Assembly: GCA_963771005.1 (NCBI GenBank)
Contig: CAVYRO010000007.1
Coordinates: 1 to 64,000, forward strand
Source of the DNA: DASQZK01 sp963771005
GTDB taxonomy: Bacteria; Bacteroidota; Bacteroidia; Bacteroidales; GCA-2748055
DNA length: 64,000 nucleotides
Direction: 5' to 3'
How positions within the stretch are numbered: position 1 is the first letter of the stretch; each line of letters begins with the position of its first letter. A program made the position numbers and the translations under genes. The notes beneath the pieces are model-generated. The model saw only the letters and a program-made list of their open reading frames with translations. It had not been told where the DNA came from and searched no databases. This document shows, piece after piece, positions 46,419 through 55,226 of this stretch.

Positions 46419-47588
46419 ATGGATAAAAAGCTTGAAAATATCAAAACAGGCCTGGAGAACGAACTCTTCGGTTCGGTCATCCCGTTCTGGGAAAAATATT
46501 CCGTTGACAGGACGAACGGCGGATATTTCAACGGTCTCACCAGAGACGGCCGGGTATATGACAATACCCGCTATATGTGGCTTCATAGCCGGCAGGTCTG
46601 GATGTTCAGCAAGCTATACAATACAGGTTCACAGGAAAAAAAGTGGTTGCGTATTGCAAGTCACGGAATGGATTTTATAAGAAAGCATGCGGTTTCGGAG
46701 AACGGCCGGGTATATTTTTCGCTGAATGCGAAGGGAAAGCCGGTTTATCTGCAGAGAAAAATATTCACGGAATGTTTCTATGCCATGGCCCTGGCAGAAT
46801 ATGGGCGAGCTACCGGGTCGGTGGATATGCTGAAGGAGGCTGATAATATGTTTGACCGGGTATGGGAGATGAGCCGTGATCCTTCCCTCGCAGGCCGCCC
46901 GCATTTTGAGGGTGAAACCGGATTTCAGACGTTGGCTGTACCGATGATCCTGCTGAATGTGATCGAAGAAGTGTACGGCACGGATCACAGCCAGGTATCC
47001 GGCAAAGTGGACGAATGCATTCAGAAAATGGCAAAGCATTTTATCAACGGGAAGGTTTTTGAGAATGTACTTCCGGATGGTGAGCCGGTGGATTCCTCTG
47101 CCGGTCGCCTGTTGAACCCCGGACATGCCATCGAGGCAGGCTGGTTCATGTATCACTGGGCCATCCGCCTGCAAGATGACGAGCTTAAAAACAGGGCTGC
47201 CGGGTTCATTCGCAACAGCTTTGAAACCGGCTGGGATAAAAAGTACGGAGGTATATTCTATTTCCTTGATGCCGGTGGTTATTCTCCCATCCAGCTTGAG
47301 TGGGACATGAAACTCTGGTGGCCGCATTGCGAAGCCTTGTATGCTTTCCTGCTGCTGTATGCTGAAACCAGGAGAAGTGACGACCTTGAAAAGTTCCTCC
47401 GGGTTCATGAATACGCCTTCTCCCGCTTTTCTGATCCGGAATATGGCGAATGGTTCGGGTATCTGAATCGCCAGGGTCAGGTTTCCATGGATTTCAAAGG
47501 AGGACCTTATAAAGGATGTTTCCATGTGCCCAGGGCTCTTTACCTTTGCATTCAATTACTTCGTAATATTTCTAATGCCGGGCATTAG
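46419..47588 (+). CDS. AGE-family sugar 2-epimerase
   Basis: N-acylglucosamine 2-epimerase-family protein, an (alpha/alpha)6 barrel of about 389 residues from the ATG at 46419; an earlier in-frame ATG at 46350 overlaps the previous gene and adds non-family residues. Conserved segments are DRTNGGYFNGLTRDGRVYD, RYMWLHSRQVWMFSKLYN, ECFYAMALAEYGRATG, NPGHAIEAGWFMYHWA (catalytic-region His) and LEWDMKLWWPHCEALYAFLL. Members epimerise N-acetylglucosamine/N-acetylmannosamine, or glucose/mannose within cellobiose. Pairing with an AAC(3)-like gene hints at an amino-sugar substrate. Confidence 0.9.
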   Translation: MDKKLENIKTGLENELFGSVIPFWEKYSVDRTNGGYFNGLTRDGRVYDNTRYMWLHSRQVWMFSKLYNTGSQEKKWLRIASHGMDFIRKHAVSENGRVYFSLNAKGKPVYLQRKIFTECFYAMALAEYGRATGSVDMLKEADNMFDRVWEMSRDPSLAGRPHFEGETGFQTLAVPMILLNVIEEVYGTDHSQVSGKVDECIQKMAKHFINGKVFENVLPDGEPVDSSAGRLLNPGHAIEAGWFMYHWAIRLQDDELKNRAAGFIRNSFETGWDKKYGGIFYFLDAGGYSPIQLEWDMKLWWPHCEALYAFLLLYAETRRSDDLEKFLRVHEYAFSRFSDPEYGEWFGYLNRQGQVSMDFKGGPYKGCFHVPRALYLCIQLLRNISNAGH

Positions 47589-47627
47589 TCAATGCAATAC
47601 TTCAGATGTTGGAAATTAGTATCAGAA

Positions 47628-47811
47628 AGAAAACTCGACAACCCTTCGACCGGGACCTCCGACTTCATTCAAGAGGTGACCAAGACCTTATGTAAAAATC
47701 TAAAATTCAATGGTTTTCTTATGAAGGGCCTTTGGCCTGCCTTACCACCATCCGAAAAGTTCCTCGGTCATTCGAATTGAGTTACGAAGTCGAAGGGTTG
47801 TCGAGTTTTCT
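47628..47811. repeat. MITE-like palindromic element, rearranged second copy
   Basis: Terminal arms 47628-47648 and 47791-47811 are perfect 21-base complements (AGAAAACTCGACAACCC and partner) and match the ends of the element at 15336-15560. GGCCTGCCTTACCACCATCC followed by GAAAAGTT near 47734-47761 matches its inner right arm. The left half instead carries CGACTTCATTCAAGAGGTGA, which resembles the reverse complement of the first copy's right spacer. So this is a shortened or recombined relative. Confidence 0.8.
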
Positions 47812-47842
47812 TGCAAACACAAATTAAGGTAATATAAAAAAA

Positions 47843-48751
47843 ATGAAAATTACGGGTACCTTCCTGGATGAGATCTCTCACGATATTCCGTCGGCTAACT
47901 GGGGCGTGAAGGAATGGGCAGATGATTTCGATGTCATGAGATCTGTTGGAATCGATACGGTTATCCTCATCCGTTGCGGCTATCGCGATAAGATGACCTT
48001 CGATTCGGAGACACTTAAAAAACAGGGTAACATGCACCCTGTCTACACTGACCTTGTCGATCTTTTCCTTGATCAGGCCGAACGTTGCGGGATGGACCTG
48101 TTCTTTGGCCTTTATGATTCAGGGAAATACTGGCATGAGGGAAGGTACCGGGAAGAGCTTGATATCAATGCAAAACTGGCAGAGGAGGTGATCCGTAAAT
48201 ACGGTGAGCGGAAAGCCTTCAGGGGTTGGTATGCAAGTCATGAGTTGCATGTTTATGATAATTCACAGGTCAGGCTTCTCGCCGGATTATGCAAAGCGTT
48301 GAAAGAAATAAAAGATCTTCCCGTGTTGATGTCGCCCTACGTCAAAGGCCGGATGCAATTTGAGAACCCTGTCACTCCCGGAGAGCACGAGGAACAGTGG
48401 GACAGGATCTTTTCGGCCCTTACGGGGAAGGTCGATATTGTGGCCTTCCAGGATGGCCAGGTGGCATTTTCCGAACTCGGGGAATTCACGGAGATCAACA
48501 AAAAGCTTGCAGATCGGTATAATATTGCCTCCTGGGCTAATGTGGAAACCTTCGAACGGGGTATGCCGATCGACTTTCTGCCTATCGACTGGAGAAATCT
48601 GAAGCTCAAAATGGATGTTGCCGAAAAGGCCGGGATGGAAAAACTGATCACCTTCGAATTTTCCCATTTCATGAGCCCGAATTCTATATATCCATCTGCC
48701 CGTAATCTATTCGAAAGGTATAAGGAATTCACCGGCATGGATGACCTGTAA
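47843..48751 (+). CDS. DUF4434-like TIM-barrel protein
   Basis: A 302-residue protein without a signal peptide. ITGTFLDEISHDIPSANWG, MRSVGIDTVILIRCGYRDKM, GMDLFFGLYDSGKYWHEG and WYASHELHVYDNS resemble DUF4434 proteins, a glycosidase-like TIM-barrel family often found in Bacteroidota carbohydrate clusters. VDIVAFQDGQVAFSELG and NVETFER carry Asp/Glu that could be catalytic. No activity can be assigned. It is separated from the upstream AGE epimerase by the palindromic element and is convergent with the rhamnosidase gene. Confidence 0.7.
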   Translation: MKITGTFLDEISHDIPSANWGVKEWADDFDVMRSVGIDTVILIRCGYRDKMTFDSETLKKQGNMHPVYTDLVDLFLDQAERCGMDLFFGLYDSGKYWHEGRYREELDINAKLAEEVIRKYGERKAFRGWYASHELHVYDNSQVRLLAGLCKALKEIKDLPVLMSPYVKGRMQFENPVTPGEHEEQWDRIFSALTGKVDIVAFQDGQVAFSELGEFTEINKKLADRYNIASWANVETFERGMPIDFLPIDWRNLKLKMDVAEKAGMEKLITFEFSHFMSPNSIYPSARNLFERYKEFTGMDDL

Positions 48752-48759
48752 GCAATACG

Positions 48760-51552
48760 TCACTCATTGCCGTAATAAAGCGGTATGATCCGCACCGGTC
48801 CTCCCAACCCCGAAGGCAGTGGCTCCCACCCGGAAGCATCAAAGGGCTTGTATTCCAGGTTTACAAAATTGATCTCATGGAAATTTCTCCATTCGATGCC
48901 GTGTCTATCCATGTATCTTATCCGGTTAGCCATCAGGTTGGCCACTTCGATGGTGATCGTATTCCGGCCCTTTGACAGCAGCGAATCGATATGAAGCTGT
49001 GCGGGTATATTCCAGGCCGTGCCTGCTTCTTTGCCGTTTATCAGTACACGGGCGCTTTCCCTTACATCACCCAGGTCAAGGAGATAGCCGGGAGCTGTAA
49101 GGCTGTCTATGGTAAATACCGCGGAATATTCCGCCGTACCTGAAAACCATACAGTGGCACTGTCGGACAACCCGGTCCATAAAACAAGGCTGTCCAGCTC
49201 CCTCGCCGGCGGTAAGACCGGACCTCCTGATTTAAAGGAAAGTTTCCAGGGACCTTTTATCAACAGGGGATCACCTTGCAAGCGGGTATAATTCCAGCGC
49301 GGCATATCATTCACCCGTCGGCCCGCAATACATACAAAAATGGTTTGGCCTGATTTGAGGTCAAGTCGTACCCGCGATTTTCCTTCATTTTCAGTAAATG
49401 ACGCCAGCCCGTACCTTCCGTTGAGCGGATCGAGAAGTAGGGCGGAATGGCCTGCCGCGTTCAGGGGAACATTCCCGCTATAGTCTCTCGCCGTATGGTT
49501 TACCACGTAGTACCAGCTATCACCGTTTATTTTACGCCGGATAAATTCCAGCCCGGAATCCCTGAGGGTCTCTCTTTCCACACCGGCCAGCCGGAGGGCA
49601 TCCTTCATTCTTTCCGAAACGATGATAAGTCCATCACCATGATCAGCTGTTTCTATATTTTTAGCCTCTTTTTTGAAAGACAGGGAATCGATCGTGTTTC
49701 TGAGTTTTTCCCGGCGTGCAGCCATCCGGTTGAACCCCGGGACATCGGCAGGGAGTTTTTCAAAAATGACGGTGGCTCCTTTTTTGGCAAGATCAAGCAG
49801 TTTTTCCAGGGTGGCTGTAGGCATATGTATCGTTTCCGGAACAACAATTACGCGGTAGGAGGGTGCATTTTTGCTGATCCTTATTTTACCGTCCGTTGTC
49901 TCACAACCCGCTATGATCCTGTCGGAAACATAATCGGCGCTGTAACCGCTGTCAGCCAGCGACCGGGCAAGCCGGTAAAACGGCGTAGGGTAAAGCCAGG
50001 AATCAATATCATGGATGGCCAGTTGCATTCCGGGTTTTCCGGTACTGTGCCAGATATCCTGTACAGGCCAGTACAACAGAATGTCATTATCGGCCTGCCC
50101 TGCCTGCAATACCGACTGGCAACGGGTGATATAATCATTAAGGCCCTTGATATGCTTCCAGAAACTATTGGAAGGAGAAAAATTCACAGAGGCATAGAAA
50201 AGCCAGCCCGGCCAGTCTGCAGAGGCAGGCGAATAGGTTGTCCCATGATAGATAATATGATTCACCCCGGCCAGGAAGGCTACTTCGGCCTGGGGTTTGC
50301 ATGAGGAAAGCGGCACCCTGAAATGTTCGCCTAACCAGGTAAAGGTTTCGGATGAGATAAGCGTCTTACCGTTCACATTTCCTGCCGAGGAAGCAAATTT
50401 GAGCATAACGGGATCCGGTTGAATATTTACCGTATCAAAGCTGTATTCATGAAGACCGGTGACGGGAACCGCTGTCCGGCCGAAAGTTTCGCACTCGGGA
50501 ATATCCACGGCTGCATACAGGTCAAGGAGATTTCCCGGTGAGCCATGAGCCTGGTTCCTTGATAAACCGTTCTTCCCGTGTATCCAGTCACTCCAGGGAC
50601 GGGTGAAATTATCCAGGAGCATCTCCGAGACCGTCTGCCTGTAATCGGCCTTGATACGTTTCACCGTGTCATTATCCTCATAGCCAGCCAGTTCGCGGAT
50701 CCACAGGCGGGCATCATATCCGCGGTTCTGCTGAAAGACATCGAAAAGTCCCGGCGAAAAATCTGCATCGTATACCTCGTAGCTGTCATTAAAATAACTT
50801 CTCACCCCGGGATCCTGCCGTCCGAATGCCGAGTCAAATCGCTGAAGATATTCATCCATGGCTTCTTTGGAAAGAGGATCCAGGGTATATCCTTCTCCGC
50901 CGGGAGCGGCTCTTTTAACCCTCTGACCTGTCTTCCCGCAGAAAGCGGCGTAGATAGTACGCGTGCCGGGGGGGATCCCGGTCAATATTCCTGCACTGTC
51001 CACCCTCCCGGGAAGCGATACACGTGATCCCTTCCCGTCATAAGCGGTGAGGGCCATCAGGCATCCACCGGAAATCTCACAGGGGTTGTCAGGAATTATT
51101 TCCATTTCACGGGGGGAGCTCCCGGGAAAGATATAACTTTTTATAATGAGTTTGGATGCGGCATTTTCAATGCTGACCTGAGGGCCTCCAAAAGGCCATC
51201 CCGTACCCAGGTTCATATCTGCCTGCATCCCCAATCCGGCGGCCTTGCCCGTAGTGAATCGCAGCATGTCCATCCATTCCGGCGAGAGATAGTCAATGTA
51301 CCTGTCTTCGTATCCTTTTACCCCGTAAATGGGGGTGATTTCCACGCCTCCGAATCCGGCATCATGATATGCTTCAAGGAGCCGGCCCAGGTCATCACGA
51401 TTCACAGCGCTTCCCATCCACCACCAGCGGGTCCAGGGCCGCGTATTGCTGTTGACAGGCGGCCATGGACTGCCATTTTTTACTTCTGTTTTACATGAAA
51501 ACAGGAGAAACAGGAAAATAACTCCCGCTACTGTAATGGAATTATTTTTCAA
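48760..51552 (-). CDS. GH106-type alpha-L-rhamnosidase, lipoprotein
   Basis: A 930-residue lipoprotein with signal MKNNSITVAGVIFLFLLFSC. The N-terminal domain has RPWTRWWWMGSAVNRDDLGR, GFGGVEITPIYGVKGYED and LGMQADMNLGTGWPFGGP, which are characteristic of GH106 alpha-L-rhamnosidases. A mid-protein barrel extends through RSYFNDSYEVYDADFSPGLF (a candidate catalytic Glu region). A C-terminal galactose-binding-like domain contains LDLGDVRESARVLINGKEAG and MANRIRYMDRHGIEWRNFHE. Length fits the family. It would remove rhamnose from pectin (RG-II or RG-I) or other rhamnosylated glycans at the surface. Convergent with the DUF4434-like gene, with 8 bases between. Confidence 0.88.
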   Translation of the reverse strand: MKNNSITVAGVIFLFLLFSCKTEVKNGSPWPPVNSNTRPWTRWWWMGSAVNRDDLGRLLEAYHDAGFGGVEITPIYGVKGYEDRYIDYLSPEWMDMLRFTTGKAAGLGMQADMNLGTGWPFGGPQVSIENAASKLIIKSYIFPGSSPREMEIIPDNPCEISGGCLMALTAYDGKGSRVSLPGRVDSAGILTGIPPGTRTIYAAFCGKTGQRVKRAAPGGEGYTLDPLSKEAMDEYLQRFDSAFGRQDPGVRSYFNDSYEVYDADFSPGLFDVFQQNRGYDARLWIRELAGYEDNDTVKRIKADYRQTVSEMLLDNFTRPWSDWIHGKNGLSRNQAHGSPGNLLDLYAAVDIPECETFGRTAVPVTGLHEYSFDTVNIQPDPVMLKFASSAGNVNGKTLISSETFTWLGEHFRVPLSSCKPQAEVAFLAGVNHIIYHGTTYSPASADWPGWLFYASVNFSPSNSFWKHIKGLNDYITRCQSVLQAGQADNDILLYWPVQDIWHSTGKPGMQLAIHDIDSWLYPTPFYRLARSLADSGYSADYVSDRIIAGCETTDGKIRISKNAPSYRVIVVPETIHMPTATLEKLLDLAKKGATVIFEKLPADVPGFNRMAARREKLRNTIDSLSFKKEAKNIETADHGDGLIIVSERMKDALRLAGVERETLRDSGLEFIRRKINGDSWYYVVNHTARDYSGNVPLNAAGHSALLLDPLNGRYGLASFTENEGKSRVRLDLKSGQTIFVCIAGRRVNDMPRWNYTRLQGDPLLIKGPWKLSFKSGGPVLPPARELDSLVLWTGLSDSATVWFSGTAEYSAVFTIDSLTAPGYLLDLGDVRESARVLINGKEAGTAWNIPAQLHIDSLLSKGRNTITIEVANLMANRIRYMDRHGIEWRNFHEINFVNLEYKPFDASGWEPLPSGLGGPVRIIPLYYGNE

Positions 51553-51908
51553 AGTGTTCCGCAGTTGGTGATTGGTGAATAAAAATAGAAATAAAAGTTT
51601 TCAATACAGCATTTTCCAGGTCTATATTATCGTCTGCGTATCCAGAATATCTTCTGTCTTTAACAACCCCGGACGAAATATTCAAACATCACCTGTTAGC
51701 GGATAATATTTTAGTACTCACCTGCTGCATTTAATAATTGATCAACAATACGTAAAAATAATTTGCGAAATGAAAGCTGAGGGTTAATTTTAAGTAACCT
51801 ATTGGCTTCAAAGCAGAAAAAAAGAAATAAGCCATTTCAACCTAAAACCTAATAATCCGGATTTCTTATCAATGTTCATAATGAGAGGGATTTGCCATTT
51901 AGATCAGA
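51553..51908. other. Divergent intergenic region without recognised features
   Basis: AT-rich space between the divergent rhamnosidase and MBOAT genes. No gene and no convincing TAnnTTTG box was found on either strand, though both promoters must lie here. Confidence 0.5.
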
Positions 51909-53345
51909 ATGGTATTTACTTCTTTGGCCTTTATCATTTTTTTGATCCTGGTTTATATTTTATACTGGAAGATATTTCAAAAAAATCTTATGGTACAGAA
52001 CGGCCTGATCCTCGCATCGAGCTATTTCTTCTATGGGTGGTGGGACTGGCGGTTTTTAAGCCTGATATTTATAAGTTCACTTACGGACTATCTTCTTGGG
52101 ATTTCGCTTGAAAAAACGGGAAACCCCGCAAGGCGTAAGCTGTTACTTATTATCAGCATCACCGTGAACCTTGGGTTGCTGGGTTTTTTCAAATACTTCA
52201 ATTTCTTTATTGATTCAGCCAATAAGCTTTTACAAGGCCTGGGATTACATTCCGGACTGAATTCACTCTATATCATTCTGCCTATCGGCATAAGTTTTTA
52301 TACCTTCCAGACTCTCAGTTATACGATCGATATTTACCGTAACCGGCTTAAACCTGAAAAGAATATCGTCAATTTTTTTGCCTTTGTCAGTTTTTTCCCG
52401 CAGTTGGTTGCCGGGCCGATCGAACGGGCTGCCAATATGATACCGCAGTTTTCAAAACCACGTCAATTCGTTATTTCGGAAGGGAAAAACGGCATACGGC
52501 AAATCCTGTGGGGTTTTTTTAAAAAAATTGTCATCGCCGATACCTGCGGAATCTATGTTGACCGGATCTTCTCTGATTATTTGAATCTTCCCGGCAGTAC
52601 ACTTCTTCTGGGAGTCATACTATTTACATTCCAGATTTATGCTGATTTCTCCGCCTATTCCGATATTGCCATCGGAACAGGCAGGCTGTTTGGATTCAAA
52701 CTAATGCAAAACTTCAATTATCCCAATTTTTCAAGGGATCCTGGAGAATATTGGAGAAGATGGCATATTTCACTTTCCACCTGGTTCAGGGATTATTTAT
52801 TTATTCCACTGGGTGGCAGTCACACGAATAAATTCAACAGGATAAAAAACATAATCATTACCTTCACCGTGAGCGGACTCTGGCATGGTGCAAACTGGAC
52901 CTTTGTATCCTGGGGTTTCCTTAACGGACTTTACTATATACCGCTGATCCTGTTCGATAAGGTCACGAAATATAAAAATGTGATTGCACATAACAGGATG
53001 TTCCCAACAGGGAAAGAGTTCATTCAGATGGGAACAACATTTTTTCTGATCACCATGTCGCGGGTATTCTTCAGGTCTCCTGACATCAGGACGGCGTTCG
53101 GTTATTTCAGGGGAATTTTCTCCGAGTCATTTTTCCAGCCTCTTCCGATAAAATTCTCAGGGATAGTTATCCTGGTTCTTGCTTTTGTTTCCCTTGAATG
53201 GATAAATCGTGAAAAACCGCACCCGCTGGAAGGCCGGTTTGAATCCATCCCGCTTGTTTTGCGCTGGGGAGTCTATTATGTTCTTATCGGCTTTATTTTT
53301 ATCTTTTATAAACAGGTGAACTCTTTTATATATTTTCAATTTTAG
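51909..53345 (+). CDS. MBOAT-family O-acyltransferase (AlgI/DltB-like)
   Basis: A 478-residue polytopic inner-membrane protein of the membrane-bound O-acyltransferase family. Hydrophobic segments start at the N-terminus (MVFTSLAFIIFLILVYILYW). The family core is LPIGISFYTFQTLSYTIDIY, FFPQLVAGPIERAANMIPQF, YADFSAYSDIAIGTGRLFGF and FSRDPGEYWRRWHISLSTWF. The catalytic His is in TVSGLWHGANWTFVSWGF. Such proteins pass acyl, usually acetyl, groups across the membrane for transfer to a polysaccharide. The next gene encodes an SGNH-like partner, as in AlgI-AlgJ or PatA-PatB pairs. Confidence 0.95.
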   Translation: MVFTSLAFIIFLILVYILYWKIFQKNLMVQNGLILASSYFFYGWWDWRFLSLIFISSLTDYLLGISLEKTGNPARRKLLLIISITVNLGLLGFFKYFNFFIDSANKLLQGLGLHSGLNSLYIILPIGISFYTFQTLSYTIDIYRNRLKPEKNIVNFFAFVSFFPQLVAGPIERAANMIPQFSKPRQFVISEGKNGIRQILWGFFKKIVIADTCGIYVDRIFSDYLNLPGSTLLLGVILFTFQIYADFSAYSDIAIGTGRLFGFKLMQNFNYPNFSRDPGEYWRRWHISLSTWFRDYLFIPLGGSHTNKFNRIKNIIITFTVSGLWHGANWTFVSWGFLNGLYYIPLILFDKVTKYKNVIAHNRMFPTGKEFIQMGTTFFLITMSRVFFRSPDIRTAFGYFRGIFSESFFQPLPIKFSGIVILVLAFVSLEWINREKPHPLEGRFESIPLVLRWGVYYVLIGFIFIFYKQVNSFIYFQF

Positions 53346-53359
53346 AAACTCAGGAGGCA

Positions 53360-54390
53360 ATGAAAAATTTTATAGTCAGAGGAGTTATTTTCCTAAGTCT
53401 TCCGCTGGTTTTCCTGGAAATTTTTTTCCGAATAAATCCCTATATCGAAAACCGGTTCAGAGAAAGGATCAATCCCTACTGGAATATTGACGATAGACTC
53501 CTTTGAAATATGTTTTTATCGGTACTTCCCGGATTGCCGCTGCGATCCTGGTGGATTTTATGAAGGAAGAGGGTGATAAAGAATGCTATATCAATGCAGG
53601 AAGAGGATACAGCACCGCTGTTATCCAGAATCTGGGACTGAGAGATCTTGCGCGTAGGAAACACGGGAATCTCAACGGAACCATAATATTTGTTGAATCA
53701 CCCGGGGGAAATTGCCTATATACCGGGGATCATCAAAGATCAATGTGGGTGGATAAAAGATCCCCGCAACTCATCATTCCCTTCCTTGATAAAAAGACAC
53801 TTATGGACTTCTGGAGGTATTCCGACAATACTTTCCTGACGAAAACGAATGTCACAGTATTGTATTTTTCCAGGTGTTACCTATACTCATGTTTTATAAA
53901 AGAAGTTCTTTCCCGGAATTCTTTTAACGATCTCCTGGTAAAAACCGGAATTGTCAAAGATGACCGGGCACCTTCAACGCTTACTGTACAAGGAGGGATA
54001 AAGACCGATGAAAATTCAATCGAAGAAAATAAGAACAGGAGCCTCGAATATTTCACCGAGGTTAAGAATTCGATGAAATTAATTGATGATAAATCCCTAT
54101 CAGCGAGTGAATTTAGTGAAATGGTAGAATTCAGCAGAAAATACCATGCTCAAATTGTGGCTTTTGGTATTCCGCTTACTACTATTCAAAAAGCGACATA
54201 TGGGTGCAGTGTTGCGGAGGAAAATGCCAGGAAATTCAAAACCTGGCTTTATTCCAGAAATATCAAATATTTTCAAATTAATTTTAAAACATCCGATTCC
54301 GACTTTCCGGATCTGTGGCATCTGTCTGTTTATAAAGCTGCTGAATATACCCGTGTCCTGGCAGATTCCCTGAGCGTTGCAACCTTATGA
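53360..54390 (+). CDS. SGNH-like partner of the MBOAT protein, apparent frameshift
   Basis: The ATG at 53360 has an AGGAGG site seven bases upstream. Residues 1-48 hold a signal anchor (IVRGVIFLSLPLVFLEIFF) and stop at 53506. The next frame continues at once as KYVFIGTSRIAAAILVDFMK. One added base near 53500 restores a single protein of 343 residues. GTSR near the start and DLWHLS near the end (a DxxH triad part) match SGNH/AlgJ-like acetyltransferase partners of MBOAT proteins. It would act in the periplasm on an exported glycan. The indel is probably an assembly error, since both halves are well preserved. Confidence 0.75.
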
Positions 54391-54433
54391 GGAATTATCC
54401 CCGGAAGAGACAGACAACCCGGGAATATTCCCA

Positions 54434-54965
54434 TCACTTTTTATCAATGGAATTCAGCTTATCCATCCCTTCAATATTCATCACCTTAGATAGTTTTGAG
54501 ATGCTTTTCATATCGATATCACCCTCGATACTTATGGCCACATTGTCGTCATTGCCGCCCACAACGAGGAAAAGCTCCGCGATCTTCCCGCCCTGCCTCC
54601 TGATGAGGAACCTGACATTGCTGCCTTCATCCTTTACCACCATAACTTCCTCGTATTTAAAATTTTTAGTGGCATCCATCACCGCGTTATACAGGTTGAA
54701 TCCTGCAGGAAGTTTTTCCCTGTCCTCTACGGCGAGGATCCGTATTCCAGCTCAGTTTTCCCAGGGTTTTCTGCATTTCATCCCCCTCAGCCGGCGTGGC
54801 TGTGTCGAGATCGGCGAACATTTCAAACATCGCTTTGGAAATGTAGACTGTGGTAAATCCGTCGGCGCCTGAGTATTTCTCGAAAAGTTTATCAAGTGCC
54901 GAATTCTGTGCCTGCAGAAAGGTTGCCGGCACAATAAACGCGATTAAGAAAAGAAGTTTATTCAT
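54434..54965 (-). CDS. DUF4252 protein, apparent frameshift
   Basis: DUF4252 is a small secreted family of Bacteroidota. The first part (signal MNKLLFLIAFIVPATFLQAQ, LDKLFEKYSGADGFTTVYIS, MQKTLGKLS) changes frame near 54752. Removing one T gives SGIRILAVEDREKLPAGFNL and then MDATKNFKYEEVMVVKDEG and the end IEGMDKLNSIDKK, 176 residues in total, the same size as the paralogue at 56384. The start codon is preceded directly by two tandem hairpin leader repeats. It lies downstream of the anti-sigma gene on the same strand. The function of the family is unknown. Confidence 0.82.
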
Positions 54966-55156
54966 TATATAATAATTTTGATTTTAGAGGTATAATGGAA
55001 CCCACATAATTCGATTATTCTTAAGTTACCTTTGTGTTGCCATCGATCATGTGGGTTTCATTATATAATAATTTTGATTTTAGTGGTATAATGGAACCCA
55101 CACAATTCATTATTCTAAAGTTACCTTTGTGTTGCCATCAATCATGTGGGTTTCAT
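54963..55156 (-). repeat. Two tandem hairpin leader repeats
   Basis: Copies 54963-55061 and 55059-55156 share about 96 bases. On the minus strand each opens ATGAAACCCACATGAT, passes AACACAAAGGTAAC, returns with TGTGGGTTCCATTATACC and ends ATTATTATATAATG. The ATG of the proximal copy is the DUF4252 start codon; in the distal copy it opens the next repeat. Homologous to 44992-45086. Confidence 0.85.
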
Positions 55157-55226
55157 TTCATATTTCTTTATTTTCTCCCGTATTTCAGGTGGCTGTAAAA
55201 GCTAGGGGCTTCACCCTTCCCTTTCT

